DNA of 21,059 bases from Streptosporangiaceae bacterium (lineage in GTDB: Bacteria > Actinomycetota > Actinomycetes > Streptosporangiales > Streptosporangiaceae): NCBI GenBank assembly GCA_030040815.1, contig JASHSZ010000568.1, positions 1 through 21,059 of the forward strand. Reading direction: 5' to 3'. Positions within the stretch are counted from its first letter, which is position 1, and the number at the start of each line of letters is the position of its first letter. Both the position numbers and the translations under genes were made by a program. The notes under the pieces were generated by a model. That model saw only the letters and a list, made by a program, of their open reading frames with translations, was not told where the DNA came from and did not search any database. Positions 13,817 through 21,059 of this stretch are shown here, piece by piece.

Positions 13817-15730
13817 ATGAACGCCGATCGTGCGGACAAGCTCAGGGTCGCGGCAGCCAGCTCATCCCCGTCGCACGCGGACATAGCCGACCTGCGCTCT
13901 CGGGCGGCCGGACTCCGCCGGGCAGCCCAGCTTCCGCGCGCGGAGCCCAAGCTCCTACTGGACGCCGCGCTGGCGGAACTAGACGCGGCTGTCGCCGCCC
14001 TAGACAGCACTGACGACGCAGCCGAGGCGGACCCAACTGCCAGGGAGCGCGGCGGCGCGCTCACCGACCGCAGGCTGCTGCACGCGGTCTTCACGGCTAC
14101 CCCTATGCCGCTGTACGTGGTCGACCGAGAGGGCACAGTGCTGCGCGCCAATGTGGCCGGCAGCGAGCTGCTCGGTGCCGGTCCTGGTTACGCCACCGGA
14201 CGGCCGCTTGCCACGCTCGCGGAACCCGCCGCCAGGGCCGCCCTCCGGTCGAAGCTCGCGACCGCGCTGCGCACCGGTGCGGCGGGGCAGTTGTCGTGCG
14301 GTGTGCTCGGCAGCGATGGCATCATGCAGTCCGACTGGCTCATCCAGCCGCTGACGGTGCGGGGCGACGCGGACCGCGTGCTCGTGGCCCTTGCGCTGGA
14401 TGGTGGTCGACCCCGCCGAGCAGAGCGCCACGCCGGCCCCGACTCGGCCGACGCGGCGGCGTCGACAGCCGTCGTGCGCCGACTCGACCTGCTCGCGGAG
14501 GCTGCCAGGCTGCTGCTCGAGGCCACGACGGTCAGCGAGTCCGTGCTGCTGCAGCGGTCAGCCCGACTGCTTGCAGGTGCGCTGGCTACCTGGGTGGTTG
14601 TCGACGTTCGTCGTCGCGGCGAGCTGAGGCGGCACTACGTTGCGGGTCCCGACGACCCGCAGTCCGCTGAGCTGACCCAGGTCGCGGCGGCCGCACATCC
14701 CGGCCCTGGCTCAGTGCCTGACGAGGTGGCCAGATCAGGACAGGCGTTGCTGCTCAGTCACGTGGGCGACGACCTCGCGCTCGGCACCACCACTGCCGGT
14801 ATGCCGCTGCTGACGCTGCTCGACGCGGCCAGTTTGGTGTCCGTGCCGATCACCGACGGCGCCGTCGGGCATGGCGTGCTGACATTGCTCCGGCAGGCCG
14901 GCGACGGACAGTTCGGCATCGCCGACGCGGCGCTCGCCGAGGAGATCGGGGCGCTGCTCGGTCGTGCCATCTCCGCGCGCCGGACCCTCCGCCAGCGGAC
15001 CGAGACGGCCGACGCGTTGCGGGCGAGCTTGCTGCCACCGGTGCCGAAGTCGGTGCCCGGCATAGAGATCGCGTCCGCGCACCTGGCGCCCACCCGCGGG
15101 CGTGAGGTGGGCGGCGATTTCTACGACGTATATCCGACACCTGGTGGCTGGGGCTTGGCCATCGGCGACGTATGCGGCAAGGGCGAGGATGGCGCTGCGG
15201 CCACGGCTGCCGCGCGGCACGCCATCCGGGTGCTCGCGCATTCCGACGCGGATCCGGTCCGGGTGCTGCGCGGCGCGAATGAGATCATGCTCGCCGAGGA
15301 GTTCGGCGGGCGCTTCGTGACCGCCAGCGCGGCACACCTCAGCTGGCGCGACGGCGTCTTGCACATCGTGCTCGCCAGCGCAGGGCACCCTGGGCCAGTC
15401 GTGATCAAGCCCGACGGCCGGGCACAGCTACTGCCGGGCGGGGGCGTACCGCTCGGCATTTTCGCCGACCCTGAGCCAGCCAGCCGCGAGCTGCAGCTGT
15501 CAGCCGGTGACCTCTTGTTCTTCTACACTGACGGGCTGATCGATGCCCGCAGCCCGCAGCCCGCGTCGTTGGCAGAAAGGCTCGTCGATAGCCTCGCTCA
15601 ACTGGCCGGGCGGCGCGCTGCGGATGTGGTCTCGGACATGCGCACGCTCGTGCTGGACTTCAGTGACGGCGTACTGCACGACGACCTGACAATGCTCGTG
15701 CTGCGTGCAGAGACCAGGCCGGCTGGGTAA
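13817..15730 (+). CDS. PAS-GAF-SpoIIE (RsbU-type) PP2C serine phosphatase
   Basis: A 637-residue sensor phosphatase. A helical N-terminus (1-80) with ADLRSRAAGLRRAAQLPRAE is followed by a PAS domain (about 85-190, LLHAVFTATPMPLYVVDREG), a GAF domain (about 230-380, LQRSARLLAGALATWVVVDV) and a C-terminal SpoIIE/PP2C domain (about 395-632). Metal ligands are present: Asp434 in GGDFYDVY, then GDVCGKGEDGAAATAAARHA and SAGHPGPVV, Asp572 in FFYTDGLIDAR and Asp622/623 in HDDLTML, so it should be active. It would dephosphorylate a STAS antagonist and so free a sigma factor. ATG 13817 is preferred (leaderless pattern); GTG 13781 would add 12 residues. It follows the STAS and ANTAR genes by about 140 bp on the same strand. 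The PAS and GAF ligands are unknown. Confidence 0.93.
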   Translation: MNADRADKLRVAAASSSPSHADIADLRSRAAGLRRAAQLPRAEPKLLLDAALAELDAAVAALDSTDDAAEADPTARERGGALTDRRLLHAVFTATPMPLYVVDREGTVLRANVAGSELLGAGPGYATGRPLATLAEPAARAALRSKLATALRTGAAGQLSCGVLGSDGIMQSDWLIQPLTVRGDADRVLVALALDGGRPRRAERHAGPDSADAAASTAVVRRLDLLAEAARLLLEATTVSESVLLQRSARLLAGALATWVVVDVRRRGELRRHYVAGPDDPQSAELTQVAAAAHPGPGSVPDEVARSGQALLLSHVGDDLALGTTTAGMPLLTLLDAASLVSVPITDGAVGHGVLTLLRQAGDGQFGIADAALAEEIGALLGRAISARRTLRQRTETADALRASLLPPVPKSVPGIEIASAHLAPTRGREVGGDFYDVYPTPGGWGLAIGDVCGKGEDGAAATAAARHAIRVLAHSDADPVRVLRGANEIMLAEEFGGRFVTASAAHLSWRDGVLHIVLASAGHPGPVVIKPDGRAQLLPGGGVPLGIFADPEPASRELQLSAGDLLFFYTDGLIDARSPQPASLAERLVDSLAQLAGRRAADVVSDMRTLVLDFSDGVLHDDLTMLVLRAETRPAG

Positions 15731-15805
15731 GCGCAGGTCGTTTACGCACAAGGCCCGATGGGAAGCTCTCCCGCCGGAAGCTGGCGGGCCGGACCGGCGG
15801 AGACG

Positions 15806-16648
15806 ATGGAGCAGGCGACATCGGCGAGCAGGCCGGCCATCGTGCTCGGCGGCGGCGGAATCTTCGGCGCCACCCAGGTCGGGATGCTGCGCGCGCTGCT
15901 CGAGGCCGACATCCGGCCCGGACTGGTCGTGGGCACGAGCGTCGGCGCCATCAACGGCGCGGCTATCGCCGCTGATCCGAGCATGGCGGGAGTGGAGAAC
16001 CTGGCAGGATTGTGGGCCTCGCTGGTCGAGGCCGGGATGTTCGCCGAGAACGTGCTCGCCCGCGCCAGCACCCTCGCCAGGTACCGGACGCACCTGTACT
16101 CGCCGACGCCGCTGCGCAAGCTGCTGAATGCACACCTCCCGGACACGTTCGCGGAGCTCGCCGTCACTTTCCAGTGCGTCGCCGCGAGCATCGAGCGTGC
16201 CAGGGCGCATTGGTTCTCGAGCGGCAGCCTCACTGAGGCGGTCATGGCCTCGGCCGCCGTCCCTGGCCTGCTGCCACCGGTCGTCATCGACGGCGAGCAC
16301 TTCCTCGACGGCGGGCTCGTGCACTCGATCCCGGTCGGACGGGCGCTCGCTCTTGGCGCCATGGACATCTACGTGCTGCACGTGGGCCGCATCGAGCAGC
16401 CGCTGAAGCCGCCGCGGTCGCTGTGGGATGTCTGCCTCACCTCGTTCGAGCTGGCCCGTCGGCACCGGTTCGTAGAGGAGATGGCTAACCTGCCTGCCGA
16501 CGTGCGGGTGCATGTGCTGCCGAGCGGCGAGGACAACATGCCGCTGGTCTCGATGCGCTATCGCAGCGCCAGGGCGGTGGCGGCCCGGATCGAGCGCGGC
16601 TACCAAGCCGCCACCGAGTATCTGTCAGCGCAGCCGGACATCGCGTGA
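15806..16648 (+). CDS. Patatin-like phospholipase
   Basis: A 280-residue patatin-family serine acylhydrolase, likely cytoplasmic or peripheral, acting on phospholipid or other acyl esters. It shows the oxyanion-hole glycines LGGGGIFGATQVGML (Gly15-18), the nucleophile elbow VGTSVGAING with Ser45, and the catalytic Asp168 in FLDGGLVHSIPVG, completing the Ser-Asp dyad. ASAAVPGLLPPVVIDGEHFL is also typical. ATG 15806 has GGAG three bases upstream and gives a normal N-terminus; ATG 15758 would add 16 residues. It lies 75 bp after the phosphatase and overlaps the acyltransferase by four bases (GTGA), so the lipase and acyltransferase are translationally coupled. A deacylation/reacylation pair on one lipid is a reasonable inference. 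The substrate is not known. Confidence 0.9.
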   Translation: MEQATSASRPAIVLGGGGIFGATQVGMLRALLEADIRPGLVVGTSVGAINGAAIAADPSMAGVENLAGLWASLVEAGMFAENVLARASTLARYRTHLYSPTPLRKLLNAHLPDTFAELAVTFQCVAASIERARAHWFSSGSLTEAVMASAAVPGLLPPVVIDGEHFLDGGLVHSIPVGRALALGAMDIYVLHVGRIEQPLKPPRSLWDVCLTSFELARRHRFVEEMANLPADVRVHVLPSGEDNMPLVSMRYRSARAVAARIERGYQAATEYLSAQPDIA

Positions 16649-17739
16649 GACCGCCGCCCACGGTCATCCGCCGCGCCGTGCTCGATCCGGTCTGGCCGTC
16701 GATCGCTGCTGCCATGGCGCTCGTGTTGCTGCTTGTCGCGGCCGTCAGCGCGCTCGCCGCACCGCTGACCCGCCGACGACGGCTGCTGCGGTTTGCCCTC
16801 CTCGGCGCGCTGTACTTGATCTTGGACGGCAGCCTGGTGGTCTGCTGCGCCGCTTTGTGGCTGCGGGACCCGCTGGCTGGCCGCCGGGACCCGGCGCGCT
16901 GGTCGCGGCGGCACGAGGCACTGCTGCGCAAGTCGCTGGCCCTCCTGCTGGCAGCCGCCAGGCGGCTGCTGGGGTTCCAGGTCGAGGTCCAGGAGCCGCC
17001 CGATCAGGACGGTATCTCCGGGCATCCGCTGCTGGTGCTGGCCAGGCACGGCGGACCGGGCGACTCGTTCGCGCTCGTCGAGATGCTGATGTCGCGCTAC
17101 CGCCGCCGGCCGGCCATCGTGCTGACTGAGCGGCTGCGCTGGGACCCGGGCATGGACCTGCTGCTTGGCCGGCTGCCCTCCTGTTTCGTCCGCCGCGGCG
17201 GCGGGCACGCGGCTGCCACTCGCCTCACCGAGATGGCCAGGGACATGGATTGCGACGACGCCATCCTGCTGTTCCCGGAGGGCGGCAACTGGACACCGGG
17301 GCGGCACCGGCGGGTCATCGCCCGCCTCACCCGTGCCGGGCGCCGGCGGGATGCAGCCGACGCCGCCAGCAACCCGCACGTTCTGCCGCCGCGCGCGGGT
17401 GGGGTGCTGGCGTGCCTTGCCGGCCGCGGCGATCTGAACGTCGCGGTGGTCGCGCACACCGGCCTGGAAGATCTCGTGGGTCCCATGTCGATCTGGCGCG
17501 CGGTGCCGGTCAGCGAGCCGATGGTGGTCCGCTGGTGGTACGAGCCCGGCAAGGCGCTGCCGCGCGGAGCGGCCAGCCGGCGCGACTGGCTGCGGCTGCA
17601 GTGGGCGATCGTGGACTCCTGGATCGACGCGCGGAAAGCAGCGGGAAAGCCGCGGCATCGCGGCCGAGTCCCTGTCCCGGCCGAGACTGCCGCGGACCCC
17701 GTTCCCGACTCACTCGCAGGATCGAACGCGGACAGCTGA
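16645..17739 (+). CDS. PlsC-type 1-acylglycerol-phosphate acyltransferase family protein
   Basis: A 364-residue membrane protein with two N-terminal hydrophobic helices (about residues 18-40 and 48-72, AAMALVLLLVAAVSALAAPL and LGALYLILDGSLVVCCAALW). The cytoplasmic LPLAT domain has motif I as HGGPGD, the HX4D pair His135 and Asp140, and motif III FPEGGNW (210-216). RRPAIVLTERLRWDPGMDLL and FVRRGGGHAAATRLTEMA fit the acceptor region. The family moves acyl groups from acyl-CoA or acyl-ACP to lysophospholipids. The GTG start lies within the patatin stop region (four-base overlap). The C-terminal 40 residues are basic and proline-rich and look disordered. A strong palindrome follows the stop. It could act on a glycolipid; the acceptor is not readable. 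Confidence 0.87.
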   Translation: MRPPPTVIRRAVLDPVWPSIAAAMALVLLLVAAVSALAAPLTRRRRLLRFALLGALYLILDGSLVVCCAALWLRDPLAGRRDPARWSRRHEALLRKSLALLLAAARRLLGFQVEVQEPPDQDGISGHPLLVLARHGGPGDSFALVEMLMSRYRRRPAIVLTERLRWDPGMDLLLGRLPSCFVRRGGGHAAATRLTEMARDMDCDDAILLFPEGGNWTPGRHRRVIARLTRAGRRRDAADAASNPHVLPPRAGGVLACLAGRGDLNVAVVAHTGLEDLVGPMSIWRAVPVSEPMVVRWWYEPGKALPRGAASRRDWLRLQWAIVDSWIDARKAAGKPRHRGRVPVPAETAADPVPDSLAGSNADS

Positions 17740-17744
17740 GTCGG

Positions 17745-17783
17745 CTGGGGAGGGCTCCCCAGGTCGGTTGGGGAACCCCGATT
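17745..17783 (+). terminator. Double hairpin terminator after the acyltransferase gene
   Basis: CTGGGGAG (17745-17752) and CTCCCCAG (17755-17762) form a perfect 8-bp stem with a two-base loop, beginning five bases after the stop at 17739. A second stem (GGTTGGGG at 17766-17773 with CCCCGATT at 17776-17783, using G-T pairs) follows directly. The arms of the two stems could also pair with each other. This is the clearest operon end in the window, although it lacks a T run. Confidence 0.6.
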
Positions 17784-17892
17784 CCGCGCATAGGGTCGGC
17801 AGTACCGGGCAGTACGGGCGGCCGTGGCCGGGTGCCGTCGATGCCGAGGCAGTGGCCATCACGCTCGCCGGAAGCGACAGGGAAGGCCTGCT

Positions 17893-20121
17893 GTGCTCGC
17901 CGCGCTGGTTCTGGCCGGGGTCATCTCGGCTCCTATCGGGACGCTGGGGCTGCTCGTGCGGGCTCGCGGGCCGAGCCGCGCGGGCGGTACCTGGCCAACA
18001 ATCCGGCGGCTGATCTTCGCCGTCGGCGGCACGGCCGTGCTCGCCGCGATCGTCGTGGCCGCTCTCCGGCTGCTGGGCGACTCGGAGCACCTCGCCATCG
18101 ACGGCGCCGCCGGGTTGCTGGTGGCCAGCCTGGTGTGGCTGCCGGTCACCCGGCGCTGGAACGCGCGCGGCCACCTGTGCTGGTCGTCGGCGATCTTCCT
18201 GTTCGTTGTCTACCTCGCATTCGTGCTCCAGTGGACCCTAGACAGTCATCTCGGCGTCGCGAGCACAATCGGCGGCCTGGTGCTCTGGCTGCTGGAGGTG
18301 TGCGCGGCGCTGCTCGCCTGTGCCTACCTGTGGGAGATCTGCGACGCGCTCGGCTCTGAGCACTGGCGCCGGCGGTCCAGGGGGCCTGCCTCGCACAGCG
18401 TGCCCGACAGCGAGCTGCCGTTCATCAGCCTGCACGTGCCCGCGCACAACGAGCCGCCGGACATGGTGCTCGACACCCTGCGGTCGCTCTCCCGGCTCGA
18501 CTATCCCCGATACGAGATCGTCGTGATCGACGACAACACCGACGACGAGGAGCTGTGGCGTCCGCTCGAGGCCTGGTGCAAGCGGCACCGGGCGAAGTTC
18601 GCGCACCTGCAGAACTGGCCGGGCTACAAGTCGGGCGCGCTGAACTACGCACTGCGCGAGCTCACCGACGATCGGGCTGAGATCATCGGGGTCGTCGACT
18701 CCGACTACCAGCTCAAGCCCGGCTTCCTGCGCCGGTGCGCGCCGCTGTTCGCCGACCCGTGGGTGGGTTTCACGCAAGCGCCGCAGGACTACCGCGGCTG
18801 GACGAGATCCAAGTACTACCGCCGCCTCTACTACTCCTACCAGTACTTCTTCGCCGTATCCCAGCCATCGCGGAACGAGCGGGACGGGGCGATCTTCGCC
18901 GGAACGATGGGGCTGATCCGGCGGGTGGCGCTCGAGCAGCTTGGCGGCTGGGACGAATGGTGCATCACCGAGGACGCTGAGCTGTCGCTGCGGCTGCTCC
19001 GGTCGGGCTGGTCTGGTCTGCACGTGGACGAGTCCTGGGGCCGCGGCATCATGCCCCTGACGTTCGAGGCCCTCAAGGGGCAGCGGTACCGGTGGTGCTT
19101 CGGCGGCATCCAGATCCTCCGCATGCACTGGCGCTCGTTGCTGCCCGGCCCGTCGACGCCGCAGAACCGGATGAGCATCGGCCAGCGCTGGTCCTACCTG
19201 GCCGGGGCCGTGCAGTGGTACGGCGACCTACTCGGGCTGCTGTTCCTGGTATTTCTGCTGGCCGGCGCCGCGAACCTGGCTACCGGCGGTGGTGAGCTGT
19301 TTCGCAAGCTCAGCGCGTTCCTGGTCGCGACCGTTCCGGTACTCGTGCTGCTCGGCCTGGTCCGCGCCGTCGCGCTGCTGCGCCGCAGCACGGGTGCTTC
19401 CTGGCGCGACGCCATCGGCGCATTCTTCATCTGGCAGTCCACCTCACTGGTGGTGGCCCGCGCGTCGGTACTCGCCCTGTTCGCCAGGAAGGCCGCGTTC
19501 CTGCGCACTCCCAAGACCAGCGAGCAGGCCAGGTGGTGGGAAGCTTTGCGAGCCAACTGGGCGGAAACCCTGCTCGCGCTGCTCGGCGTCGCGGGCATCG
19601 CTGGCGCGCTGAGCCGGCCCACTGAGCTGGCGGGTCCGCTACTGGCGGTGCTGCTGCTCGTGCCGACGGCCGGCCTTGCGGCCGCGCCCGTCAACAGCTG
19701 GGCCGCGCAGCGTGCGGCGCTGCCGCCCGACATGCGCCGGTGGCGCACGACCGAGTGGCGGCGAACCAGGGATCGGCGGGCGTTCGTTCGTGGCGCCGCG
19801 ATTGGCGGCCTGGTCACGGTCGGTGCAGTCATCGTTGCGGCGATCGCGCTGATGCTGGTGCCGAGCAGGCCGTCGGTCCAGCCGCCTGGGCTGATTCAGA
19901 ACGGAAGCGCGTACTCCGGGACTCCGGCGAATCAGCGGCCGAACCCGGCCGGCTCCGGGTCGACCAGCAGGGCTCCCGCCAGCCCCACGCCGACGGCCCC
20001 CACGCCGACGCCGGCGCCCACGCCCACGACCCCGCCGAGTTCGCCCGCGCCCTCGTCGGCGCCGTCGTCAGCGCCGGGGTCGTCGTCGGCGTCGGCCGGT
20101 GCCGTCGGCGGCAGCGGCTGA
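17893..20121 (+). CDS. Membrane GT2 glycosyltransferase, cellulose-synthase-like (processive type)
   Basis: A 742-residue inverting glycosyltransferase. Four or five N-terminal helices fill residues 1-150. The cytoplasmic GT2 domain (about 175-410) has LHVPAHNEPPD, VVIDDNTDDEE (Asp213, Asp214), VDSDYQ (Asp269-Asp271, DXD), ITEDAE (Thr359-Glu360-Asp361, catalytic base) and GQRYRWCFGG (Gln397 to Trp401, QXXRW). This full D, DXD, TED, QXXRW set marks processive cellulose/hyaluronan-synthase-like enzymes. Further helices follow in 430-670, and the last 70 residues are Pro/Thr/Ser/Ala-rich after a final helix (GGLVTVGAVIVAAIALML), probably outside the cell. The GTG at 17893 is chosen because AGGGAAGG lies six bases upstream. 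No PilZ domain or partner subunit is nearby. The polysaccharide or glycolipid product is unknown. Confidence 0.9.
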   Translation: MLAALVLAGVISAPIGTLGLLVRARGPSRAGGTWPTIRRLIFAVGGTAVLAAIVVAALRLLGDSEHLAIDGAAGLLVASLVWLPVTRRWNARGHLCWSSAIFLFVVYLAFVLQWTLDSHLGVASTIGGLVLWLLEVCAALLACAYLWEICDALGSEHWRRRSRGPASHSVPDSELPFISLHVPAHNEPPDMVLDTLRSLSRLDYPRYEIVVIDDNTDDEELWRPLEAWCKRHRAKFAHLQNWPGYKSGALNYALRELTDDRAEIIGVVDSDYQLKPGFLRRCAPLFADPWVGFTQAPQDYRGWTRSKYYRRLYYSYQYFFAVSQPSRNERDGAIFAGTMGLIRRVALEQLGGWDEWCITEDAELSLRLLRSGWSGLHVDESWGRGIMPLTFEALKGQRYRWCFGGIQILRMHWRSLLPGPSTPQNRMSIGQRWSYLAGAVQWYGDLLGLLFLVFLLAGAANLATGGGELFRKLSAFLVATVPVLVLLGLVRAVALLRRSTGASWRDAIGAFFIWQSTSLVVARASVLALFARKAAFLRTPKTSEQARWWEALRANWAETLLALLGVAGIAGALSRPTELAGPLLAVLLLVPTAGLAAAPVNSWAAQRAALPPDMRRWRTTEWRRTRDRRAFVRGAAIGGLVTVGAVIVAAIALMLVPSRPSVQPPGLIQNGSAYSGTPANQRPNPAGSGSTSRAPASPTPTAPTPTPAPTPTTPPSSPAPSSAPSSAPGSSSASAGAVGGSG

Positions 20122-20172
20122 CCTGCGTGGTGGCCGATGAGGCCCGCTGCCCGCTGACCGTGCCACGGCGGG

Positions 20173-20514
20173 TCAGGCTGCCTCGAGGGCCTTGCCCAGC
20201 GTGTCGTAGATCCGGAACAGACCGGCTACCCCGGTGACGGCAAGGATCCGCTGCAACGCGGTGCCGCCCATGACGAGCCGCAGCTGCGCACCGTCGGAAT
20301 CCGCCTGCTCGAGCGCGCGGACCAGCACGTTGAGACCGGTCGAGTCGCAGTACTCCGTGCCCGACATGTCCACCACGATGACTGGCTGCGCGGTGGCGGC
20401 GGCTGCCAGCAGCGCCTCGCGCAGCAGGCCCGCGTTGGAGATGTCGATCTCTTCCGGCGTGGTGACCACGGCGAGGCCGTCGCGTACGGAAACCGGAAAG
20501 CTCGGGTCACTCAC
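20173..20514 (-). CDS. STAS-domain anti-sigma factor antagonist (second copy)
   Basis: A 113-residue protein made of one STAS domain: FPVSVRDGLAVVTTPEEIDI, NAGLLREALLAAAATAQPVI, VVDMSGTEYCDSTGLNVLVR, LRLVMGGTALQRILAVTGVA and GLFRIYDTLGKALEA. The phospho-acceptor motif is the canonical CDSTGLNVL with Ser. It differs clearly from the STAS protein at 12.4-12.8 kb, so the two probably serve different ATPases or different states. The GTG at 20514 is preferred because AGG lies five bases upstream and the domain starts at once; the in-frame GTG at 20556 would add 14 residues. It lies convergent to the GT2 gene with 51 bp between the stops. No kinase gene adjoins it. Confidence 0.88.
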   Translation of the reverse strand: MSDPSFPVSVRDGLAVVTTPEEIDISNAGLLREALLAAAATAQPVIVVDMSGTEYCDSTGLNVLVRALEQADSDGAQLRLVMGGTALQRILAVTGVAGLFRIYDTLGKALEAA

Positions 20515-20569
20515 CTGAGCCTGCCAACGGACGATGGGGCGGAATGTGTCACGCACACCCTATCGGGGC

Positions 20570-20579
20570 GCGTGCACGC
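20570..20579. promoter_or_regulatory. Perfect palindrome GCGTGCACGC upstream of the second STAS gene
   Basis: A 10-bp perfect palindrome lies about 56 bases before the GTG at 20514 and just downstream of a TACGCT box (minus strand, 20606-20601). It could be an operator overlapping the transcript start. Palindromes of this size occur by chance in GC-rich DNA. Confidence 0.25.
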
Positions 20580-20654
20580 CGAATAGCGGCCAGCGACCGA
20601 AGCGTAACGTCCCGGGGGTTGTAGCCGTCCTGTCGTCAGCCGCGGCGCTGGCCG

Positions 20655-21059
20655 TCAGCCGGGGCGCTCGCGGGTCACCGACAGTGCGTCCTTGTCTCGG
20701 CGCAGCCCTAGGTAGCGGGGATGGCGCAACTCGCCAGCGGTCGTCCACTCCGAGAAGCCAACCTGGCCCACGAGCTGCGGCTGGACCCAGTGCACGCCGG
20801 TGCGCGGCAGCCTGCCGCGGTCGAACGGCGGCTGTGGCTGCTCCAGCCCCGCCATCGCCTGCAGCAGAGTGGTCAGGGTTGAGGTGTCGAATCCGGTGCC
20901 GACCTTCCCGGCGTACACCAGCCGCCCCTCCGCGTCGTAGTAGCCGATCAGCAGCGCGCCAAAGCCCACGCGGCTGCCGCGCGGGTCGGTGAAGCCGCCG
21001 ATGACAAACTCCTGGCTGTTCTCGCACTTGAACTTCAGCCAGTCCCGGCTGCGGCCCGA
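20655..21059 (-). CDS. ATP-dependent DNA ligase, C-terminal OB domain (5' part outside window)
   Basis: The visible 134 residues are the C-terminal oligonucleotide-binding domain of an ATP-dependent DNA ligase of the LigD/LigC type. They read SRDWLKFKCENSQEFVIGGF, TDPRGSRVGFGALLIGYYDA, GRLVYAGKVGTGFD, VHWVQPQLVGQVGFSEWTTA, GELRHPRYLGLRRDKD and end at a TGA at 20657-20655. The KFK lysines and the W-lacking start fit ligase motif V. In actinobacteria such ligases take part in Ku-dependent non-homologous end joining; whether this one is fused to polymerase and nuclease domains cannot be told because the N-terminal part is off the window. The frame is intact and uses host-typical codons. Confidence 0.9.
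   Translation of the reverse strand, partial: SGRSRDWLKFKCENSQEFVIGGFTDPRGSRVGFGALLIGYYDAEGRLVYAGKVGTGFDTSTLTTLLQAMAGLEQPQPPFDRGRLPRTGVHWVQPQLVGQVGFSEWTTAGELRHPRYLGLRRDKDALSVTRERPG

Noticed and set aside
15500..16606. Minus-strand open frame of 368 codons opposite the phosphatase end and patatin
   Set aside because: The plus strand has all catalytic motifs of both enzymes here; the minus frame is low-complexity His/Arg/Gln-rich with no motif.
16600..17658. Minus-strand open frame of 352 codons opposite the acyltransferase
   Set aside because: Antisense to a gene with HX4D and FPEG motifs; no start signal and no recognisable domain.
1..21059. tRNA, rRNA or CRISPR elements
   Set aside because: No T-loop-like TTCGAA/TTCAAA context with cloverleaf pairing, no rRNA-like stretch and no regularly spaced repeats were seen by eye; a covariance-model scan would be the decisive test.

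Overview
The window is high-GC DNA (roughly 70 percent GC, coding frames with strong G/C at third positions, many GTG and one TTG start) and reads as a chromosome segment of a soil-type actinomycete. This rests on the gene set: SigB/F-type and ECF sigma factors, an RsbA-family MEDS-ATPase, STAS antagonists, a GAF-ANTAR protein, a PAS-GAF-SpoIIE phosphatase and a LigD-type ligase C-terminus. I cannot name the genus. No tRNA, rRNA, CRISPR array, intact transposase or integrase was seen.

Layout. 1-2.5 kb (minus): the C-terminally cut murB and a GT4 glycosyltransferase whose long leader carries a promoter and a terminator-like hairpin. 2.5-3.9 kb (minus): a decayed small membrane-protein gene downstream of a SigB/SigF-type sigma gene, which has a SigB-type promoter in front of it, suggesting autoregulation. 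4.1-5.7 kb (plus): a membrane-anchored Ag85/esterase-fold hydrolase and a small winged-helix-like protein. 6.0-6.3 kb (minus): a stand-alone CBM48/isoamylase-N domain protein. 6.6-7.3 kb (plus): a LuxR-type response regulator whose receiver has lost the phospho-acceptor Asp and the conserved Lys. 7.3-8.1 kb: a gene-poor scar with a truncated reading frame and a diverged direct repeat. 8.1-9.8 kb (plus): an ECF sigma factor overlapping its probable membrane anti-sigma partner. 10.2-11.2 kb (plus): a DMT-type permease.

11.3-15.7 kb is the most coherent part, a partner-switching signalling locus. A minus-strand RsbA-like MEDS plus HATPase protein is divergent from a plus-strand set: STAS antagonist, GAF-ANTAR RNA-binding regulator (1-nt overlap) and PAS-GAF-SpoIIE phosphatase. 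A patatin-like lipase and a PlsC-type acyltransferase (4-nt overlap) follow and end at a strong palindromic terminator. A processive-type GT2 membrane glycosyltransferase with a Pro/Ser/Thr-rich tail comes next. A second STAS antagonist (minus) and the C-terminal OB domain of an ATP-dependent DNA ligase (minus, cut by the window) close the segment.

Working model (inference): the ATPase holds a sigma factor, plausibly the SigB/F-type one at 3.0 kb; phosphorylated STAS proteins are reset by the SpoIIE phosphatase after PAS/GAF sensing; and the ANTAR protein adds an RNA-level output. The envelope and lipid genes nearby are candidate effectors. The component families are known. The unusual points are the ANTAR protein inside the switch, the Asp-less response regulator, and the promoter-plus-terminator leader before the GT4 gene.
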